Assembly (NCBI GenBank): GCA_032358255.1
Contig: JAULBX010025752.1
Location: 1 to 56,577 of the forward strand
Reading direction: 5' to 3'
Length of the DNA: 56,577 nt
DNA from: Heterotrichella gracilis
Lineage: Eukaryota > Sar > Xanthophyceae > Tribonematales > Xanthonemataceae
Shown here: positions 45,701 to 56,571 of the stretch, piece by piece
Position numbering within the stretch: position 1 is the stretch's first letter
Layout: each line of letters starts with the position of its first letter
Program-made: the position numbers and the translations under genes
Notes under the pieces: generated by a model
Told to the model about the DNA's origin: nothing
Database searches by the model: none
Seen by the model: only the letters and a program-made list of their open reading frames with translations

Positions 45701-47505
45701 CGGCATTCGTTTCTGCATGGACACCAGCAAGTGCAAGCATTTCTTTGTGCAAACTTGAGTTTCAATCTCATGCCCACGCAGACACACGTGACGGCATTAA
45801 CACGTGCACATGCCAGCACAGCCGTGACGCGTTTTAAGATGCATCGCGTAGCAATTGCACTTTTTTCTAGTAAACTATTGAATCACAAACAAAGTGATTC
45901 TATGTAATAATTCATAATATAAATATCATGTAATGAGAATAATGAAAATGATGTTTATGTTATTGGGATGCTCCCCTACCCAAGCATGCACTGGCTGCGC
46001 TGCTGTGCGACTGCGCCGCGGGCCCGTTCCCCGCCGCCGCCGCCCCCTCCGCCTGCCCGTAATGGTGCTCCAGCTGCTGCACCAGGAAGGGCAGCACCAG
46101 CTGCAGCGAGGCGGTGAGCCCGGACAGCAGCGCGCGCTTGGCGTCCCCCTCCAGGTCGTCTGTGTAGATGATCACCTCCTCCGTCATGAAGCGAAGGGCG
46201 TAGCACACCTGGAGGCGGTGGGTGGCGCTGGGGTGGTCCACCGTCCTCGCATGTTTTGCCACAAAGTGCATCCATTGGCTGGTTGCGAGTCCAAGTGCAT
46301 GCTGGCGTTGTAAGGGATGAGAATACATGGAGTTCCATCAGATGCAACTGAGTGGTCGACATTGTCGCGCGTTTTGCCAAGGGTGGTATCGAGGGTTGCA
46401 TCAGTGTGCATGTATTCTTGACTGCCTTGCAATTGGGATACGCTCTCGGCTGGCATAGTGCACCTGCATTGGCTGGTGCTAAGGCTGTGTGCATGGCGCT
46501 GGTGTGGTGGATGAGGAAGAGGTTAAAAATGCACCCGATGCAGCAGCGCTTGGCTTGACATGAATGCAATGTCATGCATGCAGGTTCATGTGGCGCACCA
46601 GCTCTGTTTGTGAGGGTCCCGCTTGGGCTAGCGCCAGCATCTGCGGCAGCAATGCCTCCCACAGCTGCGGCCCGCTGCGCTTGATGACCAGCACAAGAAG
46701 CACTGCTGATTTGCTGCGCAAGGGGCGTACGCTGGCATCCTGGCTGCCTGCCACTGCAGAACACGAAAAACATCTTATAGGTTTATATATGTGGGAGGCG
46801 AAACTCTGCGATTGTGCAGCAGAGTTGGATTCGTCATGGCATGGCGATAACAATGATTTTTGTTACCTGCTTGTGCGGTTTGCCAGGCAAGTGCCATGAC
46901 CTGTTCTTGCTCCTGTGCGGTGAGCTCCCCCCACCGGTTGCTGACCTGCAGTAGCATGGAACCCATGATACAGTCTCAGAGTGGGCTAAGTGGGTGCTCG
47001 TTCCAGCATGCCCGGCAGTCGCATGCTGTTCCAATCATGCTCCACAACCATGCCACGCATTGAGAAGACAAATTTGGAGTTGGTGTGTACGTACCAAGTG
47101 CTGCAGCAAGCTGAAGCCAAAGATCTTGACCTCCAACTCCTGCTGTTGCAGCAGGGACGATGCTGTGCCCGCCACGGCATGGACCTCCCATGTCTTTACC
47201 TGTGGAAATGGGCGCACGTGGCAAGTGCTTGAAACACTGATAGGAACACGATGGCAAGGAGGAAACTTCCCGAGACTGACGGCATGCAGTGATGGTGTTG
47301 CAGGCAATGCATATGCATGCATGGTGACAAGGCATCTTGTTTATAGATTGGTCCGACTGGCATCGAGAGCAGTGAAAGGTGGCTTGCAAAGTACCTGCTC
47401 GAGATATTGTGTTGCAGATGTACGCTGGTCTTTCGTGGCGACTGGGGAGTTTGCTGCCGCAACAGCTTGCACTACAATGGCACTGCTACCCGCATGTGCC
47501 TCCAT
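36752..47505 (-). CDS. XPO5: exportin-5/HASTY nuclear export receptor
   Basis: Twenty-two exons in transcript order: 47395-47505, 47095-47199, 46867-46945, 46599-46747, 45980-46208, 45508-45635, 44818-45063, 44051-44305, 43601-43864, 42872-43045, 42184-42295, 41502-41680, 41064-41195, 40623-40745, 40128-40289, 39596-39778, 39188-39267, 38781-39028, 38316-38463, 37806-38004, 37354-37474, 36752-36900. The sum is 3576 nt, 1191 residues, close to human XPO5 and Arabidopsis HASTY (about 1200). The N-terminal importin-beta region reads DQRTSATQYLEQ, VKIFGFSLLQHLV, RWGELTAQEQEQV and KRSGPQLWEALLPQM then SQTELV. Later blocks are GYAEWAPVGQV, ERNALCETMLAAAAGAGQE, VEWTLGSLRDEW, MENHHLKILLRHVLSAHIKA and RLAQFERDFGAKQADKDQR. 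It would carry RanGTP-dependent cargo, in plants and animals small-RNA precursors or proteins, out of the nucleus. Every junction keeps phase. Exon 11 is the least conserved. Confidence 0.92.
39255..39355 (-). repeat. duplicated acceptor of exportin exon 17 plus TTTAGGG-type tract
   Basis: tctccatggcctggg occurs at the true exon start (39259) and again at 39332. Between them is agggttcagggtttag-type telomere-like sequence, which is C-rich on the sense strand and lies where the pyrimidine tract would be. Confidence 0.7.
40027..40170 (-). repeat. duplicated 3' edge of exportin exon 15
   Basis: accttcattatcttgaccac and tctgcttgaggcaca near 40029-40065 repeat the exon end near 40126-40162 (accttcatccccttgatcac, tctgcttgaggtaca). 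The first copy lies in the intron. Confidence 0.7.
40276..40395 (-). repeat. duplicated acceptor edge of exportin exon 15
   Basis: gcagggcccactcagcctgcag at the real exon start (about 40274) is repeated as gcagggcccactcagtctgcag near 40364, upstream in transcript direction. Confidence 0.7.
41650..41865 (-). repeat. three copies of the acceptor and start of exportin exon 12
   Basis: The pattern ctggccttgg, gctcaccaggagcacgt, tgcggaaga occurs at about 41655 (real exon), 41743 and 41820, spaced about 75-90 bp. A run of four TTTAGGG-type units (41716-41745) lies between copies 1 and 2. Confidence 0.75.
42660..42910 (-). repeat. about 100-bp tandem repeat spanning the donor of exportin exon 10
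   Basis: Three units share gttgatgagtg, gaccaccaggt and aagaaaaggacccgtgcccc. The exon-end word ccttgttgat lies at 42767 and 42871, with a decayed version at 42670, giving spacings of about 97 and 104. Only the unit at 42871 joins the real exon. Confidence 0.8.
43540..43642 (-). repeat. duplicated donor edge of exportin exon 9
   Basis: The sense copy VALELRRPGE at the exon end (43601) is followed about 60 bp later by a second VALELRRPG block in the same frame inside the intron. Both are followed by GGTGGG-like words, and the stretch between them is (GGT)n-rich. Confidence 0.7.
44264..44440 (-). repeat. duplicated acceptor edge of exportin exon 8
   Basis: tgtaggggtgctgggcgaag and cgcagcatctgg at 44278-44309 reappear as tgtaggggtgctgggcaaag and cgcagcatctgg at 44396-44427. 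TTTAGGG-type words flank both copies. Confidence 0.8.
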
Positions 47506-48628
47506 CCCTGTCAGGCCGCTGCCAGCTAGGCGGCAGCGGAGCTTCAGTTACAACATGGATAGCCTAACGGTTGAAAAGGGTATCCGTAGACGAGTGTACT
47601 TGCATACTAGCTTTCACATAGGAGTTTGCGGTGTGTCGTGAGTGTTGCACCTAGTCACTTTGTCTCTACGCTACGACACTACGTTGGAGTTCACTTCTTG
47701 ATGTAGCCAACATGGACCAGTATGGCCTGTGTGCAACGACGGCAGTGTACGACACTTGACTGCAACACCAACTCGATGGAATGCCCACCAATTGCCCAGA
47801 AGCTGGGGACCTTGCCTTCCCACCTGGGATTTGGAAATATGCAGTAGGGTTTACGGTGTAGGGTTTCCATGCGCATGGAAAAGGATGATTTGGCCCATTG
47901 GCTCCACGATCGTGACCCAACAACGCCCACCTCGGCCCTGCAAAACGTTTCAGCGACACACGGCACTTCAAATACCCGGAGTGCTTTGTGTAGCCGTCAC
48001 ATCAATACTGGCAGCCAACTCTTTAGTGCATGTGTCGCGCAAATTCTACAAGTGCAATGGTTTGTGGCCACTGAACACTCGCTCTCTGTCCGACTGTGAA
48101 GTGGAGCCCACCAGGTGAGCCGCCTACACCTTTGTTAGCGATCTCAGCCGGAAAGACGGTCGCTTTGAGTGTCTTATTGTTTATTTTATTGGCGCTGCAA
48201 GGCATCAGGAGTATTCTAGTGCAACAGGTGTATAGACTGGTCCCATTTTTTGTGTGGGACTCTGGCGCTGGTAGCTGCGTTGGAAGCTGTAGCTGACCCA
48301 AGGAAGGCGTTTAAGAGCTTTACAAGGCGCCATTACATACAGAAAGTCCAGTATCACAGTATCCGCTGTGGCAGTCTTGACAATATGTTCTGTCACTGTC
48401 AGAAATTGTGTGGTCTATGGGTGCTATTGTAACAAGCTTCTGTAGCTGCACAACGTTGTGCCAGCTTTACACACGACACCACAGTGTTGTTGTCTTGTGC
48501 CAGCACCCAACTCCTTCTCATGTGATCACTGTCCCCCACTGAGCGGTGGGTCCTGACTTGCAGGTACACAATCAAAAGCAGTTTCCTGACAACCAACTGC
48601 CATACACCTAAGGCAGAAGAGGCTCTCC
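47506..48628. other. divergent promoter region between exportin and CotH-like genes
   Basis: A 1.1-kb spacer between two start codons facing apart. No exon or RNA gene recognised. A gtagggtttacggtgtagggt tract lies near 47845-47865. Confidence 0.45.
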
Positions 48629-51600
48629 ATGGGGCCCAAGTCCATGGCCAACCCATGGCGGGCTGTCATTGCCTGCCAGTGCCTGCTTCTCCTCCTGTGC
48701 ACTGCCTTGGCATGCTGCCATGGAGAATCTGTGGGCGCTTCTATACACATGCACCGCAGGGTAAGGGCCATCCCTTGGGTGATTTTGTGCACCGTGACTG
48801 CATGGTGCTTCACAGCGCAATATCATATGGCATTGTGTAAGGCGTGGGCCACGTGATTCCACAATCACTGCATGCATGATACGGTATCATACATGCAGCG
48901 GTTGTGGAATTAACACATGGCACAAGCTTATATGAACTGCCATGCATGCGGCAATCTGGTGCATGCGTACTTGCCACAGATGCATGCACATATTGGCTTG
49001 CCCCAGCTCACTGCCAGAGCTGAGCCTTGCGCAGCCTTGCGCGGCGCTACACAAGGCTGTTGTGTTACACCGCAATTGCATGACGCAGTTGCAAGTACTC
49101 CTTGTAGCCTCATCCTCAGCTTATTGTGTGGTTTGCAGCTCATGGGGCCTGCTGGCACTGCCAAGCCAGCTGCAGGAGACCCTTCGGCAACCACTGGTAT
49201 GCATTGAGTTCACCGTACAAATGCTTCGCCTTAGAATCACAGCCTGCCGCATGGTCTCTATACTAGAGCAGGAATTTTCATATCAGCAAGCGTATTGGTG
49301 TCGTCGGATGTGCTCAGCCATTTTGGGGTTCTTTGGGGATGTACATGTACAGACGTCTGGGTGGCAGGGTACATGTGGAGTGCTAGGCAGAGGTCTGTGG
49401 TTTTCCATGGGATGGCACTGGTACCTGCTGCAACAAGCAGTTTTCTGTGCATGCAGCCCCAGGGTGATTGCTGATCACATTGTGGGCCAGCTGGCTAGTT
49501 ACAGTTATCACCACACTGTTTTGTGGCACAAGCAGGCTGCAGAGCTGAACTTGCACAAAGCCAGTGCACCGCTGGGAGGGTGAGCTATATTTTCCATTTA
49601 TCTGAGAGGGAGACTTTTGTCACACAATTTCAGTTCAATCCTGGTCCAGCTGGATGCCTATCGCTTAGTTTACAGTGCCTGTTGCACACATGCGTACTTT
49701 GGTAGTGCGTGAGCATACACAACCCTCACTGAGTGCCTGCATTCAATATGTCAATAAGCTCCTGAGTCTGATTGCCATGACCACAAGCTGGTGCGCCACT
49801 ATAAACTAAACTATCAGCATTGTGGTTGTGGCAACCTGACTGCGCTCATAAATATTAACCCTGACACTGTGTGGATGTGGCAGACAACGCAGGCCCAGAG
49901 CCAGCCATCCTTGCACCATCGAGGAACGCAGAGTGCTGTGCCGCATTGGAAAGCATTGGTTTCAAGAGCAACCTCCCGGTGGCGATACTCAATGGTTTGG
50001 GGCAGAAAATCCCAGACCCCCACGATGTGAACGTCACCTTTTGCACCTGCAGCGATTCCCCTGATTACAATGGCAATGGCGAGTCTCAGATCCGAGGGTC
50101 TTCATCTGGTGCGCTGCAAGTTTGCTTTTTTTGCCACCCCAGTGATTTTTTACTATTGAATTTTCAAGCAACCATTGGGCATTGCCAATGTACCAGAATG
50201 TACTGATTTCTTTGCAAATATTTGGCCATGGTCAGCATTAATTGACCACCTTATATTGGTGCGTTCTGTTGCAGCCAAGCAATTCAAGAAGAAGGGATAT
50301 GCTCTGAGACTTTTGAACTCAACCACTGGCAAAGATGAGGTCTTTCCGATGCTGGGCCTGCCCAAAGATCAAGACTGGGTGCTGTATGGTGGCGACGAAC
50401 TAGATTTGACACTGGGGATGCGTGACTACCTGGCATACAACACCTACCGGGACACCTTTGGTCGATGGGCCTCCCGAACAGTGTGGTATGAGGTGAGGGG
50501 TGCATCATTGCACACTTGCTTTTGACAGCGCTGGTTATATGATTGTGTTTATTGGAGGGTAATTACTAGGCTACATCCCAAGACTCAGTGGTATGGTCAT
50601 TTACAAAAGAAGTGGTTACCAAGTGCCAACAATTCCCTGCGCAGATGTTTCTTGTCGAAGACAACAAGCCATTGAGTATGGATCATTATAATGGCATCTA
50701 CATCATGCTTGAAAAGAATAAACGGGTAAGGAATTGTTGCGTGCCTGCTTGCAGTACAATAGCATTGCTTGTTGCTCCTCTAGGCTTGGCATTTGAGGCA
50801 TTCCAGCTGCCAAAATATCTTGGGATAGGTCATGCTCAATTAATTGGATCATGTGATGTTGCTGACAGCGTGTGTTTGGATTGACAGGACAAAAACAGGA
50901 TAGACATTAAGCAAAACAACTTCACGACTAACCCTTCAGGCGGGTATATTTGGGAATACAACAATGACAACTTTGACGCAGCAACAGACACGCTATTCAA
51001 AACCAAACAGTGAGTGTGCATGCATTGTTGTCAAAATTTGGATATTGGGTAACAAATCGGTGTAACAGCAACAGTGTTGCATTCCAGTTTGATACAATCT
51101 ACCATTGATTTCACTAATGAATCATACTACTACACTCTGGAAAGCAGTGTGCACCAATATTACAAATGGCAGGAATATATATTGTATGTTATGATGTATG
51201 GTATTGTATTCAGCGGCGGCCGCCTTGTCTCTCTAATCTGAATCGCAAGTTGCACAGTCTGTCACAAAGAAGGCACCGGCGAGAGCACACGTCATTCCCC
51301 ATCCCCATTTTCCAGGACTGACCTCACAATGGTCCTCAAGTATCCGAAAGCCAAGAGTGACGATCCAGAGACCATGTGGCTACAGAGGTATGTCTGTGCA
51401 CCAGGTGTGCATGCTGCAGTATTTTTAGCCTAGTAAATGCAATGGGGAAGTGTCAGAATCTTACTGCTATAGATTGGACACTGTCAGACCGCAGCATGAC
51501 ATATTGCGTGGTCAGCAAATTTTTAACGCCCCTGTGGCTCAATCTCTGGTCCATTGACCCATAGCCTGGCATACCAAAATGATTGTTGACAACCATCATA

Positions 51601-52920
51601 GTGGCTTGAGCTGGACTTGTTTGGTGCGATGCAGCTACCTCGACAGCTTTGAGGCTGCTTTGTTTGGACCTGACTGGCTCGACCCAGAGAAGGGGTACAG
51701 CAAGTTTGTGGATATGGATGCATGGGTAGACTACTTCCTGCTTGTGGAGTTCACCAAGAATCCTGACGGCTACAGAGGTTCAAACTGGATGTACAAGGTA
51801 AGTGTGTACAACATGCAGGCGCCCCAACATAACCATCGTACAAGCATAGTTCTCATGGATAATTTTTGTATTGGGCATTTGTATAATGTACACACTTTAG
51901 GCAAACATCCCCATGTTTTCCCATGCAACGCATGTATGTTGGACTCCATTCAAGATGATTGCAATGTGAACCAAACCCTCTGTCCTGCGCACAACAGGAT
52001 AGGGACGGCCCCATTGTACTGGGTCCGCCATGGGACTACAACGAGGCATTTGGCGAGTGCTGCGGGTATCCTATTGAGGGCTACCAGAATGGTGGCCAGA
52101 GTGGTCCGGGGGTGTCTGGAGGGAGCGCCATCTCCCCTGAGGGCTGGCGATACAACATCTGTGATGACCCAGGGCGGTGCAAGGTCGAGCCTGGGGACGG
52201 CATTTCCCAATGGATCCGCCAGATGTGGAAGGTAACAACTGATGACCATGCACGCACAGAAATTGACATGCACAAATGATTTACATGCATGCGCAAGGAA
52301 GTAGGCTAGGTTCTGGTGTACTGGGCTCAAGGCTCTTGAATAGCTTGTCACAACCCTAGGGTGGCTACAGCTGTTGCACTGGCTAGGGATATGTTAACGT
52401 TCACATCACTGACAGTTGATGCTGCCAGCATAGCTCTCAAGCTTACTAAAGGAATTTCCCTGATTTCAGCACTGTGGCAATATTGCTGCACAGCACACGC
52501 ACGGCAGGGCGGCACCGCCTGGCAGCCTCTGCAATGAGACGCATGATATGCCTACAAGGACACCTTGTGGTCATTTGTCTGTTTACTTAAATTTTATAAA
52601 CAAATATACCTTGCAATGCCATGCAGGACCCTGCCTTCAAGGATGCCGTGCCTGCTCGCTGGAAGGCTGTGCGCAGCAACCTGACCACCGCCTACATCAA
52701 CGACATGTTCACGTCGCAGCAGGCGCTGATCAGGGATGCAGCGGTGCGCAACTACCAGCGCTGGCCCAACATCTACGAGGCGCAGTGCTACCCCACCGGG
52801 GAGGCGCAGTGGGACTCGTGGGTTTCTGACCTCAAGAAGTGGGTGCTGGCCTGGCTGGACTGGATGGACACCGCACTGCAGAGTCAGACCTCAGGCCCGC
52901 AGACTTCAAGTCTGGGTTAA
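48629..52920 (+). CDS. secreted CotH-family (spore-coat kinase-like) protein
   Basis: Ten exons: 48629-48760, 49139-49196, 49884-50108, 50275-50492, 50645-50725, 50888-51009, 51316-51387, 51635-51797, 51998-52231, 52627-52920 (1599 nt, 532 residues). A classic signal peptide (WRAVIACQCLLLLLCTALAC) directs it to the secretory pathway. The CotH domain runs almost to the end: SNLPVAILNGLGQKIPDP, then SQIRGSSS followed by AKQFKKKGYALRL, KDQDWVLYGG and LTLGMRDYLAYN. The exon starting at 50645 gives NGIYIMLEKNKR; later come GSNWMYK, LGPPWDYNEAFGE and DPAFKDAVPARWK. CotH proteins are atypical kinases of bacterial spore coats, and relatives occur in fungi and other eukaryotes. The substrate here is unknown. 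The ATG at 48629 was chosen for the signal peptide. All exons keep phase; exon 2 is short and has little conservation, so it is the weakest. Confidence 0.87.
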
Positions 52921-53976
52921 AGGTTAGGTTAGGCTAGAGTCCCAGCAGCCTGCAGCCTAGTGCACTATGCATGCAATGCATCCAATTTGGTAGCATTGCG
53001 CAATGGATCACGGTGCGTGCTGCAAGGTGGCTGGTAGCCGAGCCTCCTTAAGCGCATGCGGGTGGCTCACCTGCTGCTTTGCTAAAGCCCCCGGGGCATC
53101 GCATGGAGTGCCGGCACGCAACAACTGTGTGCTGTTCGGAGGTGGCCTATTGGGACCTTCCTGATTTTCATTTTGAGCGGCTTTCATTATAACCGGCTCG
53201 ATTCAAGCCTATGGCAGTTGTTTTCCTTCAAGACATTTTCTCCATTTTACAATAAGCAGGTCCTGAGCTCAGCTCCCTCAGCATCTGTAATAGGCAGATG
53301 CAAGACAACAATTTTCAAAACGAATAATAGCAATTTGTGCGCAGATCTGCCAGTACTACTGGTAACTGATAATGACTTTGAATAATTGAACACACCGTGC
53401 GCGCACTGCCGCCTTTGTCACGGCTGCCAAGTGAGGCTCAAATCAGTGCATGTTCTGTTGCACTGGATGGGTAATTTTCAAACTAATTGAAGGCTCGTCA
53501 TTTGGATTCCCAGTTTACGCAACACACGGCGTGACCGTATGCATCTGGCAACCACTGAAATTTGATGACGGTATGGTCCTTAATCAGACTGTCAGCACGA
53601 TTCGAAATGACTGGCAGCTGCCGCCTGGCAAATATGGGAAACAATTCCACAAAACAAACAGCTTCTGAAGTTCAACAGCCAGGCGCCGCGCCAAGGCTTG
53701 CTACCTGGCCTTGACAATTGTTGCGAAGTGGACAAACTGAGTGTGCTGCCCGGTGCCGCAAGCTTCCCTGCCCGGGGAGCTGCACCTTCAAAAAGAAATA
53801 ATGCAATCTCCGGCACCAATAATTGATTGCTATTGCAGGCAGCAAAAATGGTTTTAACCCCACAGCACAAAATGTGAATGATACGTCAGAACTGCAAACT
53901 GTGAAAACAGAAATAATGGTCATAACAAAATCCTTGTAAAAATCCTTATTCCAACTCCCAAAATCTTCATACTAGC
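52921..53976. other. convergent 3' region between CotH-like gene and p31comet
   Basis: No exon or family motif seen. It should hold both 3' untranslated regions. Confidence 0.45.
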
Positions 53977-55612
53977 TCACAATGCTGTTGCATCAGAGGG
54001 CGGCTTGCAAATCCCCTTGACGGTGGTTCGGCATTGGTACCATATGCGCGGGGCTGGCAGTGGCGCGGTTGCATCTTCCATTTCCATGTCTGCAACCCAA
54101 CGATAATGGACTGGGCGACTGGCTGCTTTTGGAAGTGCATGATGCATGCAGTTCAAAAACAGACAACTTAGGCAATTGTGCCATGCATCCTTGCAATTTG
54201 TAAGCATCCGTACCTGTGTGTGGCTGCCCCCCTTGCTGATTGACGAGCTTGATGTTCATCTGCATGGGATATATTGCAAGCGTTGGTAAGCCTCTGATCC
54301 AACAGGTTTCATGACTGGAATGCATGGTAATAGATACACTACAAGAATGGTAACTTTCATGCTAGATCTTGAATCACTACCTAACCCGCCGATGCCATTA
54401 CCTGGTAGGTCTTTTTGAGGTTTTGCACAAGTCGCTCCCTGGGGACAAAGGCAACCGGTAGGTGCCAACCTGGCGCGCCATAGAGCATCAGGTGCATCTT
54501 TGTCGGCCCTGCAATTCGAAATGGCAACTGGCTGAGGAAATCAAAGATCCTGTACCATGGCGATGATGCTCTGTACAATTGCAATTGCAAAAAAAGGATT
54601 CCAAACTGAGAACCTGCATATGCCATGCTGTGTACTGTCTGTGTCCCAGCAAATGTTGACTGGCGCAACAACCTGTGTCACTCAGATTGTCATGCATTTG
54701 AGAGCACCTTGTGACGCGGTGCCCTCTGGCAGCTGTGCTGTCTGCATGACCAGGCTGCGGATGGCATGCTTGACCAGCAAGTTGTCCAAGTGTGCCTGAA
54801 CGTCCTCATCCTCTGCATGCGAGCACAGGGCCCTTTGACCACAGGTAGACTGATTGAGACACCTTTGAAGCTGACGTTCACCACTTGGGCAGTGGGCCTT
54901 TGTGGCACAACTTACCATGGCTTTGTCCAACGCCCTCCAGGTCAAGTTCAAACACGAAAACCTCCTTGGGTCGCGCAATGGCTGCCCCAAAAGCAAGCAT
55001 GAACTTCACTTGTCGCTCACCCCAAAAATGTTCTGGCTGTAGGGTCTGTAGCAGTGTGCTGGAAAGCCTCAAGAACTGCGAAGAAGGTTGTATAATAGTC
55101 AAAGTGAACGGCAATCCCAGTCGCCATTGCCTTGTGTCACTTCAAGGTATTCCCCATAGCAGCTACAGTGTACAATGCATGCATATATGGAAGTCCACAG
55201 TACCTTGATGACTTTTCGGGGGACCTTCTTTCGCCGACTTCGTTTCCGGGGCACAGGGCTATCGCCGTCTGTGGGTTCCTCCACCTGAGCTTGGTGCACC
55301 ATCTGCGTGGTTGTAAGTCCAAGTGGTAAACAAGGCTAACGGTCCAAGGAAACATCCAGACAACCCGATGCTTCGAGGCACTACTCCGCCAACCCACAAG
55401 AGCCTCTCTTCCCTTTCCTGCTCGGTATTGGCCTGACTTACCTCTACCAAGTCGTCATGTAGGCACGGCAACTGACCCCTCATGAAGAGCAGGTGCTTGA
55501 TCACCTCCTGGATAAGCAGGCAGACGCCTTCCAAAGACAAGTTTGCTCGCATGGGTATCTGTACATTGTATACTGGTGGGGGGGGCTGCGCCTTACGGCG
55601 TCTTGGCTGCAT
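53977..55612 (-). CDS. MAD2L1BP: p31comet (MAD2L1-binding protein) homologue
   Basis: Seven exons in transcript order: 55442-55612, 55204-55302, 54916-55075, 54708-54812, 54402-54508, 54214-54259, 53977-54089 (801 nt, 266 residues; human p31comet is about 274). Matching blocks are LSLEGVCLLIQEVIKHLLFM then RGQLPCLHDDL at the N-terminus, a basic KR-rich insert (RKRSRRKKVPRK), VKFMLAFGAAIARPKEVFVF, HAIRSLVMQTAQLPEG, and the C-terminal segment RIWYQCRTTVKGI, which parallels the human seatbelt-like end (YIWFQAPVTFKGF). p31comet has a HORMA-like fold. It binds closed MAD2 and hands it to the AAA+ ATPase TRIP13 to silence the spindle checkpoint, and it acts on meiotic HORMA proteins in plants. The assignment rests on pattern over the whole length, not on a search. 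No partner gene is nearby. Confidence 0.82.
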
Positions 55613-56098
55613 ATTTTCATATAACGTGATGCATGCACGCTGGCCTCTGCATTGCCAATTAAGTTATGTAAACACGACACACAGCCACGCTTGCGTGTCA
55701 AGTTGCAATGAGAAGCCGGCTTTGCTTCATGTTATCCCATTGTAACATTGTAACAATGTAACAACATCCTATTTTACACTACAATACCAACAAGTTGGTC
55801 GATTGCCAATTTCAGGCTCAGGCTTAGTGAGGTTACAACCCCTAACCCTAAAACCCTAGAAGCTAGCCTAGGCCCCGACGGTCGCCGGTCGGCTAAAACA
55901 GGGAGTTTCAACTGACAACTACACAGCAAAAACAGGATACATTTCATACTGTTGGTGCTCGATATCTCTGAGAAAACTGGTGCACTGTAGTGCTGCTACC
56001 GATACACTGCTGTCCAGTGTTACACAGTATTGGAATGGCTGTCTACTGGGTGATCCATCCAACCCACTGCCCAACTTCACCCAAACCCTAGCGCTTCC
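55613..56098. other. intergenic between p31comet and PP2C, both minus strand
   Basis: Promoter side of p31comet and 3' side of the PP2C gene. A telomere-like cctaaccctaaaaccctag tract lies at about 55841-55859. No exon seen. Confidence 0.5.
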
Positions 56099-56300
56099 CT
56101 AATACGTGTCCCCCAGCTCGTCAGATGTCACAGGGCGGCCATACTCTGGCCTCTTGCGGGTGCCGTAGAAGGTTCTGCTGGCGCGGTGCGTCTCCCGGCC
56201 CTGTGCATAGATGCTCTCAAAGCTGGCCACTGGCTGGAGGAACACTACCAGCGAGGTGATGTTGTCGGTGCTGCCGCGCGTGAAGGCCTCTGTGGCCAAC
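56099..56300 (-). CDS. PP2C-type protein phosphatase, last exon only
   Basis: The exon follows a CAG acceptor at 56301 and reads LATEAFTRGSTDNITSLVVF in one frame. This is the C-terminal PP2C (PPM) signature with the metal-binding Asp in GSTDN. A 45-residue tail after it is rich in Arg and Tyr (FYGTRKRPEYGRP) and ends at a stop codon at 56099. PP2C enzymes are Mg/Mn-dependent Ser/Thr phosphatases. The catalytic core must lie in upstream exons beyond the right edge. I could not confirm another exon in 56302-56577, although an open stretch near 56440-56490 after a CAG is possible. Partial at the 5' end. Confidence 0.72.
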
Positions 56301-56509
56301 CTGCATCAGGGGCGGTAGCTTTTCAGGACAGATGGTATGGCTGTGTGTGTGTGTGGAGGGGTTTGTATTGGCATGATGGCCTTCAGCCACTTTGCCAGTG
56401 GCACGCCCAAATCAAGCTGGGTGTCTGGAAGATGACTGGTTGCACATGACAAGCTGCAGGAAGTCTACAACACTCATGGTCATTCTCTCCTGAATATAAT
56501 TAGGGTTGC

Positions 56510-56571
56510 GCATACCGTATATACGCCCCATACCGTATATACCGTATATACGGTATACATACGGTATATGA
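56510..56571. repeat. AT-rich palindromic array (accgtatat units)
   Basis: Five overlapping copies of ccgtatat or its complement. Positions 56538-56557 form a perfect 20-bp palindrome (tataccgtatatacggtata). It may be the edge of a mobile element or an intronic fold; the sequence ends before this can be decided. Confidence 0.7.

Noticed and set aside
53592..53870. Minus-strand ORF of 92 codons between CotH and p31comet
   Set aside because: No recognisable domain and no matching splice partners; treated as intergenic.
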